64,000 nucleotides of DNA from Streptomyces sp. KL109B (GCF_030766935.1 NZ_JASERL010000001.1:1233012-1297011), one strand, 5' to 3'. Counted from the stretch's first letter, positions 26,555 through 35,741 are shown. Numbers and translations: made by a program. The notes: generated from the sequence alone by a model not told the origin.

Positions 26555-28321
26555 GTGCGGCCTGACGAGGGCTACGACTACGACACCTACAGCAGGCTCG
26601 CCGGGCCGCTCACCGAGCCGCCCGGCGACCGCGCTTACCGGGTGCGGTACACCTCGCTTCTGTCGAACGAGCCGCACCGAATACGTGCCGTCCTTCTGAT
26701 GACGCTCGCGCCCCTGCTCACCGGGGCGCTCCTCGTGTACCTGGTGTGGCCCACCCACTGGGTGGAACGCGAGGGCGGGGACCGCTGGATGGTCTCGCTC
26801 GACATCGTGATGCTGCTCGCGATCGGGCTCATCGAGCTGTTCATGCTCGTCAACGTCATATCCATCGCCCACGCCACGATGGTGGCCAGGGACCCGGTCC
26901 CCGTCCGGCCAGAGCCCGGCACCCGCGTCGCGTTCCTCACGACGTACGTCCCCGGCAAGGAACCCCTGTCGATGGTGCGCGCCACCCTCGAAGGCGCCGT
27001 GCGCGTCACCCACGACGGGCCGCTCGACGTCTGGCTCCTCGACGAGGGCGACGACCCCGACGCGAAGGCCCTGTGCGCCGCGCTCGGCGTCCGCCACTTC
27101 ACCCGCAGGGACATCCCGGAGTGGAACCAGGCGAAGGGTCCCCACAAGTCCCGTACCAAGCACGGCAATTACAACGCCTGGCTCGCCGCGCACGGCGCCG
27201 ATTACGAGTTCTTCGCCTCCGTCGACACCGACCATGTGCCGCACCCCGAGTTCCTGGAGCGGATGCTCGGCTACTTCCGCGACCCGGACGTCGCGTTCGT
27301 CGTCGGACCGCAGGTCTACGGAAATTACGACTCCCCGGTCACCAAGGCCGCCGAATCCCAGCAGTTCCTCTTCCACGCGCTGATCCAGCGCGCCGGGAAC
27401 CGCTACCGCGCCCCCATGTTCGTCGGCACCAACAACGTCGTACGGATCTCCGCCCTGAAGCAGATCGGCGGGCTCGTCGACTCCATCACCGAGGACATGG
27501 CGACCGGGTTCGAGATCCACCGCCACCGCAACCCCGACACCCACAAGCGCTGGCGCTCCGTCTACACGCCCGATGTGCTCGCGGTCGGCGAGGGCCCCGC
27601 CTCCTGGACGGACTTCTTCACCCAGCAGACCCGCTGGTCGCGCGGCACGTACGAGACGCTGTTCCGGCAGTTCTGGAAGGCGCCGTCGTCGATGCCGCCG
27701 GGCCGCCTCTTCTCGTACTCGATGATGCTCGTCTACTACCCGATGACGGCCGTCAACTGGCTGCTGGGCGTGCTGAGTTGCGTACTGTTCCTGTGGTTCG
27801 GGGCCAGTGGCACGCAGGTGTCCGCGTCCGTGTGGCTGATGCTCTACAGCGACGCCGCCGCCCTCCAGATCGGGCTCTACCTCTGGAACCGGCGGCACAA
27901 CGTCTCGCCGCACGAACCCGAGGGCTCCGGCGGCCTCGCCGGCATGGCGATGTCGGCGATCTCCGCGCCCATCTACCTGAAGTCGCTCGGCGCGGCCCTC
28001 CTCGGCCGCCCCAGCCGCTTCGTCGTCACCCCGAAGGGCGGCGACGCCAGCGCCGACCGGCCGCTGACCTTCCGTATCCATCTGTTCTGGGCGGGCGTGC
28101 TCGCCATGTCGCTGGTGGCGTCCGTCGTCCTCGACCACACCCACGTCGCCATGCGCACCTGGGCGGTGCTCGCCCTGGCGATCGCGCTCGCGCCGCCCGT
28201 CGTCTGGTACGTCACTCAGCGCCGCGCCGCCGCGGCGGCCACGGCGGCGGCCCGGGCGCAGATCGAGCCGGGCATCACTGCGCGGCCGGTCTCCAGTACG
28301 ACGACCTCAGGAGGGAACTGA
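26555..28321 (+). CDS. CslA-like glycosyltransferase family 2 (cellulose-synthase-like)
   Basis: A 588-residue membrane glycosyltransferase. After two membrane segments (about 50-110) the catalytic domain shows DEGDDP, the DxD motif in FASVDTDHV, the acceptor-site TED in DSITEDMATG and the QxxRW-type QQTRWSRG. Four or more membrane segments and a cytoplasmic tail follow. This is the layout of CslA, which makes a beta-glucan-like polymer at Streptomyces tips. The GTG start has GGAGGG just before it. The next genes encode a GlxA-like oxidase and a GH6 glucanase, the same trio as at the known cslA-glxA locus. I judge it a paralogue rather than CslA itself. Confidence 0.9.
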   Translation: MRPDEGYDYDTYSRLAGPLTEPPGDRAYRVRYTSLLSNEPHRIRAVLLMTLAPLLTGALLVYLVWPTHWVEREGGDRWMVSLDIVMLLAIGLIELFMLVNVISIAHATMVARDPVPVRPEPGTRVAFLTTYVPGKEPLSMVRATLEGAVRVTHDGPLDVWLLDEGDDPDAKALCAALGVRHFTRRDIPEWNQAKGPHKSRTKHGNYNAWLAAHGADYEFFASVDTDHVPHPEFLERMLGYFRDPDVAFVVGPQVYGNYDSPVTKAAESQQFLFHALIQRAGNRYRAPMFVGTNNVVRISALKQIGGLVDSITEDMATGFEIHRHRNPDTHKRWRSVYTPDVLAVGEGPASWTDFFTQQTRWSRGTYETLFRQFWKAPSSMPPGRLFSYSMMLVYYPMTAVNWLLGVLSCVLFLWFGASGTQVSASVWLMLYSDAAALQIGLYLWNRRHNVSPHEPEGSGGLAGMAMSAISAPIYLKSLGAALLGRPSRFVVTPKGGDASADRPLTFRIHLFWAGVLAMSLVASVVLDHTHVAMRTWAVLALAIALAPPVVWYVTQRRAAAAATAAARAQIEPGITARPVSSTTTSGGN

Positions 28322-28324
28322 CCC

Positions 28325-30286
28325 ATGGCCCTGGCCTACAGACCGTCCCGCCGGACGAAGAAGACCGTCCTCGGGGCGGGCGGCGTCGCCCTTCTCGTCG
28401 GCCTGAACGCCCCGGCCGCCTGGACCTTCGCCACCGAGCGGTACGAGGACTGGAAGATCGCCCAGCCCGGCTACAAGGCCAAGTACGGCTCCTGGTCGCA
28501 GGTCGACATCCCGCGGGAGTACCGCACCAACGCCATCCACGCCGCGCTCCTGCACACCGGCAAGGTCCTCATCGTGGCGGGCTCCGGCAACGAGCAGAAG
28601 AAATTCGACGCCGGCTCCTTCGACACCGTCCTGTGGGACCCGAAGGCCAACACCTTCGAGAAGATCCCCACCCCCGCCGACTTCTTCTGCGGCGGCCACG
28701 CCCAACTCCCCGGCGGGCGGCTCCTGGTGGCGGGCGGCACCGCCCGCTACGAACGGCTCGACGGCGAGGTCGAGAAGGCCGGCGGCGGCATGCGCGTCAA
28801 GAACGAGAGCCCCGACAAGGCGGTGCACCTGAAGAAGGGCACCAGGTTCCGCTCCCCGTCGGGCGTCGAGTACGTATCGAAGTTCGACGTCACCGTGCCG
28901 AAGGCCGAGCGCACCTTCGACAAGAAGCGGAACGCGGCCGGCGCCGTGCGGCCCTGGAAGACAAAGGTCGAGGCGAGCGAGGCCCGCGTCTTCGTCGAGG
29001 CCGCGGGACAGGGCAGGCGGTACGTCACCGACGAGCACGCCCAGTACGAGATCGAGGGCCTGCGCGGCAAGGACGCCGACAACACGTACGGCCTCTCCGA
29101 GAAGATCACCACGGAGAAGCAGGACTTCCAGGGCATCAAGGAGGCGTACGAGTTCGACCCCGTCGCCGAGCGGTACGTGCCGGTCGACCCGATGGAGAAG
29201 GCCCGCTGGTACCCGACGCTCGTCGGCCTTGAGGACGGCAAGGTCCTCGCGGTCTCCGGACTCGACGACGTCGGCATGATCGACCCCGGCGACAACGAGA
29301 TCTACGACCCGGAGACCAAGAAGTGGTCGATGGGCCCGAAGCGCTACTTCCCGACCTACCCGGCCCTCTTCCTCACCAAGGGCGGCAAGCTCTTCTACCC
29401 GGCCTCGAACGCCGGTTACGGCCCCGCCGACAAGGGGCGTGTCCCCGGGCTGTGGGACCTGAAGACGAACAAGTTCGAGAAGGTCCCCGGCCTGACGGAC
29501 ACGGACCAGACGGAGACGTCCGCCTCGCTGCTGCTGCCGCCCGCGCAGGACCAGCGGTTCATGATCCTTGGAGGCGGTGGCGTCGGCGAGTCGAAGAAGT
29601 CGACGGCGCGCACGGCGGTGGTGGACCTGAAGGAGAAGAGCCCTTCATTTGAGGACGGTCCCCAACTCCCGCAGGGAACCCGCTACTTGAACTCCGTCAT
29701 CCTGCCGGACGACTCCGTCTTCACGACCAACGGCTCGTCCGACTACCGCGGCCGCAGCGCCAGCAACATCCTCAAGGCGCAGTTCTACGACCCGAAGGCG
29801 AACGCCTTCCAGGAGGCGGCGGCCCCCAAGGTCGGCCGCAACTACCACTCCGAGGCGCTGCTGCTGCCCGACGGCCGCGTCGTCAGCTTCGGCTCCGACC
29901 CGCTCTACGACAACCAGCAGAACACCAAGCTCGGCCACTTCGAGCAGCGCATGGAGATCTACACGCCGCCCGCGCTGCACCGGGGCGGCGACCGGCGGCC
30001 CGTGCTCGGCGCGGGGCCGAAGGAACTGCCGGAGAGCGGTGCGGCCACCTTCCGTACGAAGGACGCCGACGGGATCGTGAAGGCGCGGCTCATGCGGCCG
30101 TCCGCCGTGACGCACACGACGGACGTGGAGCAGCGGTCGATCGCGCTGGACGTGAAGAAGTCCAAGGGGGCGGTGTCGGTGACGGTCCCGAAGGACAAGT
30201 CCTTGGTGCCGCCGGGGTGGTACATGCTGTTCGTGTCGGACGCGGATGGGGTGTCGTCGGAGGCGGAGTGGGTGCATGTCGAGTAG
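28325..30286 (+). CDS. GlxA-like copper radical oxidase (kelch/DUF1929)
   Basis: A 653-residue protein with an N-terminal membrane anchor (about 13-35) and a galactose-oxidase-like beta-propeller. Residues expected for the mono-copper radical site are visible: Cys in DFFCGGH (about 121), Tyr in RWYPTL (about 295), Tyr-His in RNYHSEALLLPDGR (about 507-508) and His in VTHTTDVEQRSIAL (about 597). The cross-linked Tyr-Cys cofactor is a family property. GlxA oxidises glycans made by CslA at hyphal tips. The gene starts three bases after the CslA-like stop, with GGAGGG upstream, so the two are one operon. The sequence looks clearly diverged from the canonical GlxA that I remember. Confidence 0.92.
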   Translation: MALAYRPSRRTKKTVLGAGGVALLVGLNAPAAWTFATERYEDWKIAQPGYKAKYGSWSQVDIPREYRTNAIHAALLHTGKVLIVAGSGNEQKKFDAGSFDTVLWDPKANTFEKIPTPADFFCGGHAQLPGGRLLVAGGTARYERLDGEVEKAGGGMRVKNESPDKAVHLKKGTRFRSPSGVEYVSKFDVTVPKAERTFDKKRNAAGAVRPWKTKVEASEARVFVEAAGQGRRYVTDEHAQYEIEGLRGKDADNTYGLSEKITTEKQDFQGIKEAYEFDPVAERYVPVDPMEKARWYPTLVGLEDGKVLAVSGLDDVGMIDPGDNEIYDPETKKWSMGPKRYFPTYPALFLTKGGKLFYPASNAGYGPADKGRVPGLWDLKTNKFEKVPGLTDTDQTETSASLLLPPAQDQRFMILGGGGVGESKKSTARTAVVDLKEKSPSFEDGPQLPQGTRYLNSVILPDDSVFTTNGSSDYRGRSASNILKAQFYDPKANAFQEAAAPKVGRNYHSEALLLPDGRVVSFGSDPLYDNQQNTKLGHFEQRMEIYTPPALHRGGDRRPVLGAGPKELPESGAATFRTKDADGIVKARLMRPSAVTHTTDVEQRSIALDVKKSKGAVSVTVPKDKSLVPPGWYMLFVSDADGVSSEAEWVHVE

Positions 30287-30311
30287 CGCCTGGGGAGTGG
30301 TGGTTGCGGTC

Positions 30312-30357
30312 CCGGGGCGCTGCCCCGGACCCCGCTCCTCAATCGCCGGAGGGGCTG
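30312..30357. repeat. Dispersed palindromic repeat that supplies the end of the GH6 gene
   Basis: An inverted copy of the repeat family. On the minus strand the glucanase frame runs into it: the last residues (SSPSGD) and the TGA stop are read from the repeat (GCCCCTCCGGCGATTGA). It lies between the convergent GlxA-like and GH6 genes. Confidence 0.85.
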
Positions 30358-31430
30358 GATTTGGCGAGCCCGAGCGCATAGTCCGCCCACCACGTCCCCG
30401 CTGACGGCCCCCCTCGGCACGCCCCGTCAGACTCCCCTGGCCGCTTCACCCACAGCTTCGCGTCGAGGAGGGCGTCACCCGTCCTCGTGGTCGGGGCGGA
30501 GCCCAGCGCGCGGCCGGGCGGGTTGCACCAGGCGTCGCCCTGGCCGTCGCCGTAGGGGCCCGCGCCGTTGCGGCTCGTGTCGACGACGAAGTGGGCGCCG
30601 CCGAGGAGTTCGGACAGGCGGCGGCCGTACGCCGAACTGTCCTTGTCCGTCTGGAAGTTGGCGACGTTCAGGGAGAAGCCGTCGGCCTTGGCGACGCCGG
30701 CCCGGCGCAGCGGTTCCACGAGCTTGTTCGCGTCGGGGATCCAGGCCGGGTTCCCGGCGTCGATGTACACCTTTGTGTTCGGCTGCCGCTTCAGGCGGTC
30801 GACCGCCGACGACATCAACGTATAGCGCTCGTCCTCGTACTGGGTGGGGGAGCAGCCGCTGACGATGTGCGCGATCGCGTCCGGTTCGAGGACGACGAGG
30901 GCCTTCGCGTCGCCGATGCCGGAGGCGAACGCGTCGATCCACTGGTGGTAGAAGTCCGCGCTGTGCGCCCCGCCCGCCGAGTGCTGGCCGCAGTCGCGGT
31001 GCGGGATGTTGTACGCGACGAGGACCAGCGTCCTGTCCGCCTTCTTGGCCTGCGCCGCGGCCTCGGCGATGGGCGGCTTCGGGTAGTCGCCCGGCGCCCA
31101 CATCGCCTGCGGGTGCGCCGCGATGCGCTCGATCAGGGCGGCGTCGGAGCCGCGGCCCTCGCCCTTCCACTTCGCGACCTGGTCGGCGGCGTCCGAGTCC
31201 GGGTCGACCCAGAACGGGGACGAGTCCTTGGCCTCGGCCTTGGCCTTGTCGGACGGGGCGCTCTGCCGTGCGGGTTCGGCGGCGGAGTCGCGGCCGCCGC
31301 CGGTGCTGCCCGAGCCGGCGCCGCCGTCGGAGCAGCCGACGGTGAACGCGGAGAGGAGGAGCGCGGCGGCGGCCACCGCGAGCGCGCGGGTGGAGGTGCG
31401 GGCGGGTGTGCGGACGGACGGGACGGGCAT
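30339..31430 (-). CDS. Glycoside hydrolase family 6 lipoprotein (endoglucanase-like)
   Basis: A 363-residue exported glucanase. The N-terminus has a basic region, a hydrophobic stretch and a lipobox-like FTVGC, followed by a Gly/Ser linker and the GH6 catalytic domain from about residue 72. Visible GH6 motifs are VLVAYNIPHRDCGQ, the catalytic-acid region VVLEPDAIAH, VDTSRNGAGPYG and LWVKRPGESDG. It is convergent with the CslA-like and GlxA-like genes. A glucanase of this family accompanies cslA and glxA in Streptomyces, and probably trims or releases the glycan. The extreme C-terminus comes from a dispersed repeat. Confidence 0.93.
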   Translation of the reverse strand: MPVPSVRTPARTSTRALAVAAAALLLSAFTVGCSDGGAGSGSTGGGRDSAAEPARQSAPSDKAKAEAKDSSPFWVDPDSDAADQVAKWKGEGRGSDAALIERIAAHPQAMWAPGDYPKPPIAEAAAQAKKADRTLVLVAYNIPHRDCGQHSAGGAHSADFYHQWIDAFASGIGDAKALVVLEPDAIAHIVSGCSPTQYEDERYTLMSSAVDRLKRQPNTKVYIDAGNPAWIPDANKLVEPLRRAGVAKADGFSLNVANFQTDKDSSAYGRRLSELLGGAHFVVDTSRNGAGPYGDGQGDAWCNPPGRALGSAPTTRTGDALLDAKLWVKRPGESDGACRGGPSAGTWWADYALGLAKSSPSGD

Positions 31431-31557
31431 CCTGCCCCCTGGTTCGGAACGTGCGAAACCTTGTTAATCGGGTCAATACCGGGCAATCGTTACACAGGGT
31501 TGCCGTTTCGCCGCGCATTAGCCCCCGGCCCATCCCGTCCCGGCCCACTCCGCCCCT

Positions 31558-32550
31558 TTACGCTCCCTGATCACCCGTCACGAGCGCGCTGCCCAGCGGC
31601 GTCTGCGCGTACAGCACCTGATGGCCGTGGCGCCGCGACGTCAGCAGGCCCGCCGCGCGCAGCGCCGCCAGGTGCGCAGAGACGGACGACGGCGCGCGGC
31701 CGAGGCGGTGCGCGAGCGCGCTGGTCGACGCCGGTTCGGAGAGCGCGCACAGCACGTCGGCGCGGCCCCGGCCGAGCAGCTTCGCCAGCGCGTCGGGCGG
31801 CCTCGCGGGCGGCGCGGACCACAGCGCGCCGACGCCCCGCGCCGGGTACGCGACGGTGGGCTGCCACGGCGGTTCGAAGCCGCTCACCACGTCAGGCCAG
31901 CAGAAGACGCTGGGGAGGAGGACCAGGCCCCGGCCGTCGAGGTCCCGGCTGTGCTCGCTCGCGCGGGCGGTGAGGGTGAGCGTGCCGGGCTCCCAGTCGA
32001 CCCGCGGATGCAACTCCTTGAGCAGCCCTTCGAGGCCGACCTCGGCGAGGCGCCGCGAGTGGTGCGCCACGTCCGCTTCGAGCAGCGCGCGCAGCCGCGG
32101 CCACTCGGGCTCGACCAGGACCTGCCATGCGCGCTCCACGAGGTCCGCCAACTCCCTTACGGCGCGGGCCGGTTCGGCGAGCAGGGCGCGCCCGAGCGGC
32201 GAGCCGGCGGCACCCGGCGTACAGGCCAGCGACTGGGTGATGCCGCGCAGCGCCTCGTCCGGCGCCGTCGCCCGCAGCGCGGCGATCTCCTCGTCGAACG
32301 TCGCCGCGGGCCCGATCGGCGGCGGCCCGAGGAAGTCCGGGCTGTGCCCGCGCCGCGGCATCAACAGCCACACCGGCGCCAGGTCGAGCCCCTCGGCGGC
32401 GGCGCGGACCCGGCGCAGCCACGGCAGGTGATACCCGTGCCGGTCCGGCCGCTTGAGCGTACGGATCGCCTCCTGCGTCTCCCACAGCGGCGAGACCGCG
32501 AACCGGCAGCGCAGCAGGTCCTCCCGCCCGAACCGCAGGTGCAACGGCAT
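31558..32550 (-). CDS. ArsR-type winged-helix regulator (DUF5937-like)
   Basis: A 330-residue regulator. The first 240 residues form a ligand- or partner-binding domain of unknown fold (MPLHLRFGREDLLRCRFAVS), and the C-terminal 75 residues are an ArsR-like winged helix (VLCALSEPASTSALAHRLGR, SSVSAHLAALRAAGLL). The ATG at 32550 has GGGAGGGG upstream; an earlier in-frame start nine codons upstream is less likely. It is divergent from an MFS gene with only 81 bases between starts, so it probably represses that exporter. Confidence 0.9.
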   Translation of the reverse strand: MPLHLRFGREDLLRCRFAVSPLWETQEAIRTLKRPDRHGYHLPWLRRVRAAAEGLDLAPVWLLMPRRGHSPDFLGPPPIGPAATFDEEIAALRATAPDEALRGITQSLACTPGAAGSPLGRALLAEPARAVRELADLVERAWQVLVEPEWPRLRALLEADVAHHSRRLAEVGLEGLLKELHPRVDWEPGTLTLTARASEHSRDLDGRGLVLLPSVFCWPDVVSGFEPPWQPTVAYPARGVGALWSAPPARPPDALAKLLGRGRADVLCALSEPASTSALAHRLGRAPSSVSAHLAALRAAGLLTSRRHGHQVLYAQTPLGSALVTGDQGA

Positions 32551-32631
32551 CCCGCCACCCCTCCCGGGCCGCAACATTCGCCGGACGCCGAAACACTACG
32601 ACCGCCGCGCGGCGGGCGGCAGCCTGCGCCC

Positions 32632-34059
32632 ATGCCCAACAAGAAACCCGCCGCCGCACCCGCCCGGGAGGAGCTCGTCGGGGAGGCCCCCGCCCCCGCC
32701 CCCGCGTCCGCGGCCTCGCCCGCCCGGGAGGTTCCCGCCGCCGCGCCCGCCGGGGAGAACCCCGCCGGAGAGGTCCTCGCCCGGAAGGACCCCGCCCGGG
32801 GCCAACGGCCCGGCTACACCCGGCTCTTCCGGATCGCCGAGTTCCGCGCCGTCTTCACCGCCCACGCCGCCTCCCTCTTCGGCGTCGTCGTCGCGGAGAT
32901 CTCGCTCACCGTCCTCGTGTACGGGCTGACCGGGTCGCCGCTGCTGAGCGCGCTCACCTTCACCCTCGGCTTCCTGCCGTACCTCGTCGGCGGGACGCTG
33001 CTGTCCGGGATCGCCGACCGGTTCCCGCCCCGGCGCGTCCTCGTGGCCTGCGACCTCGTGTGCGCCGGATGTGCCGCGCTGATGGCGCTCCCGGCCACCC
33101 CCGTCGGCGCGCTGCTCGCGCTGCGCTGCGTCATCGCGCTCGTCTCCCCGGTGTTCAACGGCACCCGCATGGCCACGCTCACCGACGTGCTCGGCGACGG
33201 CGACCTCTTCGTGCTCGGCCGCTCGCTGCTGCGCATCGTGTCGCAGAGCGCGCTCCTCGTCGGCTTCGGCCTCGGCGGCGTACTGCTCACGGTCGTCTCC
33301 CCGCGCGGCGCGCTCGCCATCACCGTCGTCACCTTCCTCTGCTCGGCGACCCTGCTGCGCCTCGGCACGAAGGCACGCCCCGCGCGCGAACGCCTCACCG
33401 GCGGAGAAGGAGAGGGCACGCTACTGCGGTACTCGCTCGCAGGCGCCCGCGACGTCCTCCGGCACCGCCGCATCCGCGCCCTGCTGCTCCTCCTCTGGGT
33501 GCCGCCCATGTTCGTCATCGCGCCGGAGGCGCTCGCGGCGGCGTACGCGGACGAGATCGGGGCGGGCTCGGCGGCCGTCGGACTTCTGATGTGCTCGATG
33601 GCCGTCGGCACCGTCGCGAGCGAACTCGCCGCGGGCTCCCTGCTCTCGCCCGCCGCCCGCTCCCGTATCGCGCTGCCCCTCGCCTCGGCGACCCTGCTGC
33701 CCCTGATCGGCTACGCGGCGGTGCCCGGCGTCCCCTGGGCGGTCGCGCTCCTGCTGCTCGCCGGGGCCTGCTCCGCGTACACGCTCGGGCTCGACCGCTG
33801 GTTCGTGGACGCGCTGCCCGAGGAGTTGCGCGGCCGGGCCATGACGCTGCACAACGCGGGGCTGATGACGATCCAGGGCGTCGGCACGGCGCTCGCCGGA
33901 GCCGCCGCCGAAGTGTTCGACGTGTCCACCGTGGTGGCGGGCGCGGGGCTCGTCGGCGGGGTGTGCTGCACGGCGCTCGCCCTCGAAGTGCGGGCGAGCG
34001 GACGGGTTCGGGAAGCGGGCGGCGGCCCAAAGGACGAGACGGGGCTGACCGCCATATGA
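32632..34059 (+). CDS. MFS transporter (multidrug-type)
   Basis: A 475-residue major facilitator with an unusual N-terminal extension of about 60 residues rich in Ala, Pro and Glu (PAPAPASAASPAREVP), then 12 hydrophobic segments and LLSGIADRFPPRRVLVA as the motif-A loop. It is divergent from an ArsR-type regulator and overlaps the promoter of a MarR gene at its 3' end; both contexts suggest regulated efflux. Substrate unknown. A long antisense/in-frame extension upstream of the ATG is only a shadow. Confidence 0.9.
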   Translation: MPNKKPAAAPAREELVGEAPAPAPASAASPAREVPAAAPAGENPAGEVLARKDPARGQRPGYTRLFRIAEFRAVFTAHAASLFGVVVAEISLTVLVYGLTGSPLLSALTFTLGFLPYLVGGTLLSGIADRFPPRRVLVACDLVCAGCAALMALPATPVGALLALRCVIALVSPVFNGTRMATLTDVLGDGDLFVLGRSLLRIVSQSALLVGFGLGGVLLTVVSPRGALAITVVTFLCSATLLRLGTKARPARERLTGGEGEGTLLRYSLAGARDVLRHRRIRALLLLLWVPPMFVIAPEALAAAYADEIGAGSAAVGLLMCSMAVGTVASELAAGSLLSPAARSRIALPLASATLLPLIGYAAVPGVPWAVALLLLAGACSAYTLGLDRWFVDALPEELRGRAMTLHNAGLMTIQGVGTALAGAAAEVFDVSTVVAGAGLVGGVCCTALALEVRASGRVREAGGGPKDETGLTAI

Positions 34060-34073
34060 CCGCCCGGTAAGGT
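34045..34073 (+). promoter_or_regulatory. Promoter of a probably leaderless marR gene
   Basis: CTGACC (34045-34050), a 17-base spacer and TAAGGT (34068-34073). The GTG start lies seven bases after the -10 box, so the transcript probably begins at the start codon. The promoter lies inside the 3' end of the MFS gene. Confidence 0.6.
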
Positions 34074-34080
34074 CGGGGGC

Positions 34081-34590
34081 GTGCCGAAGCCCCTCTCTCT
34101 CGCCTTCGATCCGATCGCCCGCGCCGACGAACTCTGGAAGCAGCGCTGGGGGTCCGTGCCGTCCATGGCCGCGATCACCTCGATCATGCGCGCCCACCAG
34201 ATCCTGCTCGCCGAGGTCGACGCGGTCGTCAAGCCGTACGGGCTCACCTTCGCGCGCTACGAGGCGCTGGTGCTGCTCACCTTCTCCAAGGCGGGCGAGC
34301 TGCCCATGTCGAAGATCGGCGAGCGGCTCATGGTGCACCCCACGTCCGTGACGAACACGGTCGACCGGCTCGTGAAGTCCGGCCTCGTCGACAAGCGCCC
34401 CAACCCCAACGACGGGCGCGGCACGCTCGCCACCATCACCGAGAAGGGCCGCGAGGCCGTCGACGCCGCCACCCGCGACCTCATGGCGATGGACTTCGGG
34501 CTCGGGGTGTACGACGCCGAGGAGTGCGGCGAGATCTTCGCGATGCTGCGTCCCTTGCGGGTGGCGGCCCGTGATTTCGACGAGGAGTGA
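34081..34590 (+). CDS. MarR-family transcriptional regulator
   Basis: A 169-residue MarR protein starting at GTG (MPKPLSLAFDPIARADELWK). The helix-turn-helix region is MSKIGERLMVHPTSVTNTVDR and the wing is DKRPNPNDGRGTLATIT. It lies 21 bases after an MFS gene in the same direction but seems to have its own leaderless promoter. The effector and targets are unknown. It is the next intact gene upstream of the icmA region. Confidence 0.93.
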   Translation: MPKPLSLAFDPIARADELWKQRWGSVPSMAAITSIMRAHQILLAEVDAVVKPYGLTFARYEALVLLTFSKAGELPMSKIGERLMVHPTSVTNTVDRLVKSGLVDKRPNPNDGRGTLATITEKGREAVDAATRDLMAMDFGLGVYDAEECGEIFAMLRPLRVAARDFDEE

Positions 34591-34753
34591 GGCGAGCCTC
34601 GGACGCCGGGCGGTGGGCTGTACTGCTTGAAGGTGATCCCGTTCGCGTTGTGCGCCTATGAGGCGTATGTGCGCATTTTGCCGTGGAATGCTGCCGAACG
34701 ATCGCCGAACCGGTGATCAGTAGTCACCTTCTTCGACGGCAGGGGAACTCGCC

Positions 34754-35233
34754 TTGTTCACAGTCCGCAACGCCGCCCGGGATGTCCTGTCCGCCGGGGG
34801 CACGGCACTGCTGGCCGCATCCTTGACCCTGAGCGGGGCCGGCGCGGCGCAGGCCAGCGCCACCGGGACCACCCCGATCGACAGCTTCACCTACTGGTTG
34901 CAGGGGGCCACGGTGAAGGTTCCCGTCGGCTGTTTCCTGACCCACACCATCAAGGGCTCGGGGAGGAAGATCACGGATGAGTTCGCGGGGGCGGACTGCG
35001 TCGGGCCGGCGGTCACGTTCACGAAGTTCTGCAACTGGCGGATCGACTTCACCTACGCGGACACGAGCAACAAGACGTACCGGACCTCGCGCGGCAGGAC
35101 GCACACGGAGTGCAAGGGCGATCCGCTGCGGAAGACGGCGCCACAGACCTTGCCGAAGTACGGCAAGGCCTGTGCGCGGCTCTACGTCAATGGCGCGCTG
35201 CGCGCGACGCAGTGCCACTCCATCGTGAAGTGA
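34754..35233 (+). CDS. Small secreted cysteine-rich protein, TTG start
   Basis: A 159-residue exported protein. The signal peptide (about 1-34) ends in AAQASA. The mature part is basic and has six cysteines (VGCFLTH, GADCVGP, FCNWR, HTECKG, KACARL, TQCHS), suggesting three disulfides. The start is TTG, with AGGGGAA eight bases upstream and no better start nearby. I see no enzyme motif; a small beta-rich secreted domain is likely. It stands alone between marR and a convergent DUF3817 gene. TTG starts are uncommon, so expression may be weak. Confidence 0.8.
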   Translation: MFTVRNAARDVLSAGGTALLAASLTLSGAGAAQASATGTTPIDSFTYWLQGATVKVPVGCFLTHTIKGSGRKITDEFAGADCVGPAVTFTKFCNWRIDFTYADTSNKTYRTSRGRTHTECKGDPLRKTAPQTLPKYGKACARLYVNGALRATQCHSIVK

Positions 35234-35277
35234 AGTGGCCTCCGAAGTGGCCTCCGAAGTGGCCTCCGGTGCGGTGA

Positions 35278-35622
35278 TCAGGCCGCGGCGGGGCTGGTCC
35301 CGGTCTTGTCCTTCGCGATGAGGGGCTCGACCTCTCGGGTCACCTTGCGCTCGACGAAGAAGGCGGCGGTCGGGACCGTCCCGGCGAGCAGCACCCAGGC
35401 CAGCCGACCGAGCGACATCTTCGCCTTCGTGCCCACGTCGAAGGCGAACACCAGGTAGATGACGTACAGCCACCCATGGGCGATGCCGATGACGGAGACG
35501 AAGCCGTCGAACCCGTCCAGGTGCAGCAGCCGCTTGCCGATCACGCCGACCGTCAGAACGATCAGCAGGACCGCGGTGACGTAGGCCATGACCCGGTATC
35601 GGGTGAGGACGCTCTTCTTCAT
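35278..35622 (-). CDS. DUF3817 small membrane protein
   Basis: A 114-residue membrane protein starting MKKSVLTRYRVMAYVTAVLL, with three to four hydrophobic segments (GIAHGWLYVIYLVFAFDVG, LAWVLLAGTVPTAAFFVE) and a basic tail. It is a paralogue of 25817-26161. The frame continues 30 codons upstream across the icmA operator, which is unlikely to be coding. It is divergent from icmA and may share its control region. Confidence 0.85.
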   Translation of the reverse strand: MKKSVLTRYRVMAYVTAVLLIVLTVGVIGKRLLHLDGFDGFVSVIGIAHGWLYVIYLVFAFDVGTKAKMSLGRLAWVLLAGTVPTAAFFVERKVTREVEPLIAKDKTGTSPAAA

Positions 35623-35705
35623 GGCATCGAGCGTAACGGGTTGTCTGTTCTGTCCCGGAGCGGGGCTCCCCGGCCGGGACGCGCGGGCGGGGAGGGCTCG
35701 GGCTC

Positions 35706-35735
35706 TCGACATTTACTAGGACGTCCAAGTAAATT
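35706..35735 (+). promoter_or_regulatory. icmA promoter with overlapping palindromic operator
   Basis: TCGACA (35706-35711), an 18-base spacer and TAAATT (35730-35735) match a vegetative promoter, with the icmA ATG seven bases after the -10, so the message is probably leaderless. A 24-base palindrome (35711-35734) covers the spacer and the -10: arms ATTTACT and AGTAAAT around GGACGTCC, with a single mismatched pair (A-A). A repressor bound there would block the polymerase. Confidence 0.7.
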
Positions 35736-35741
35736 TGGAGC

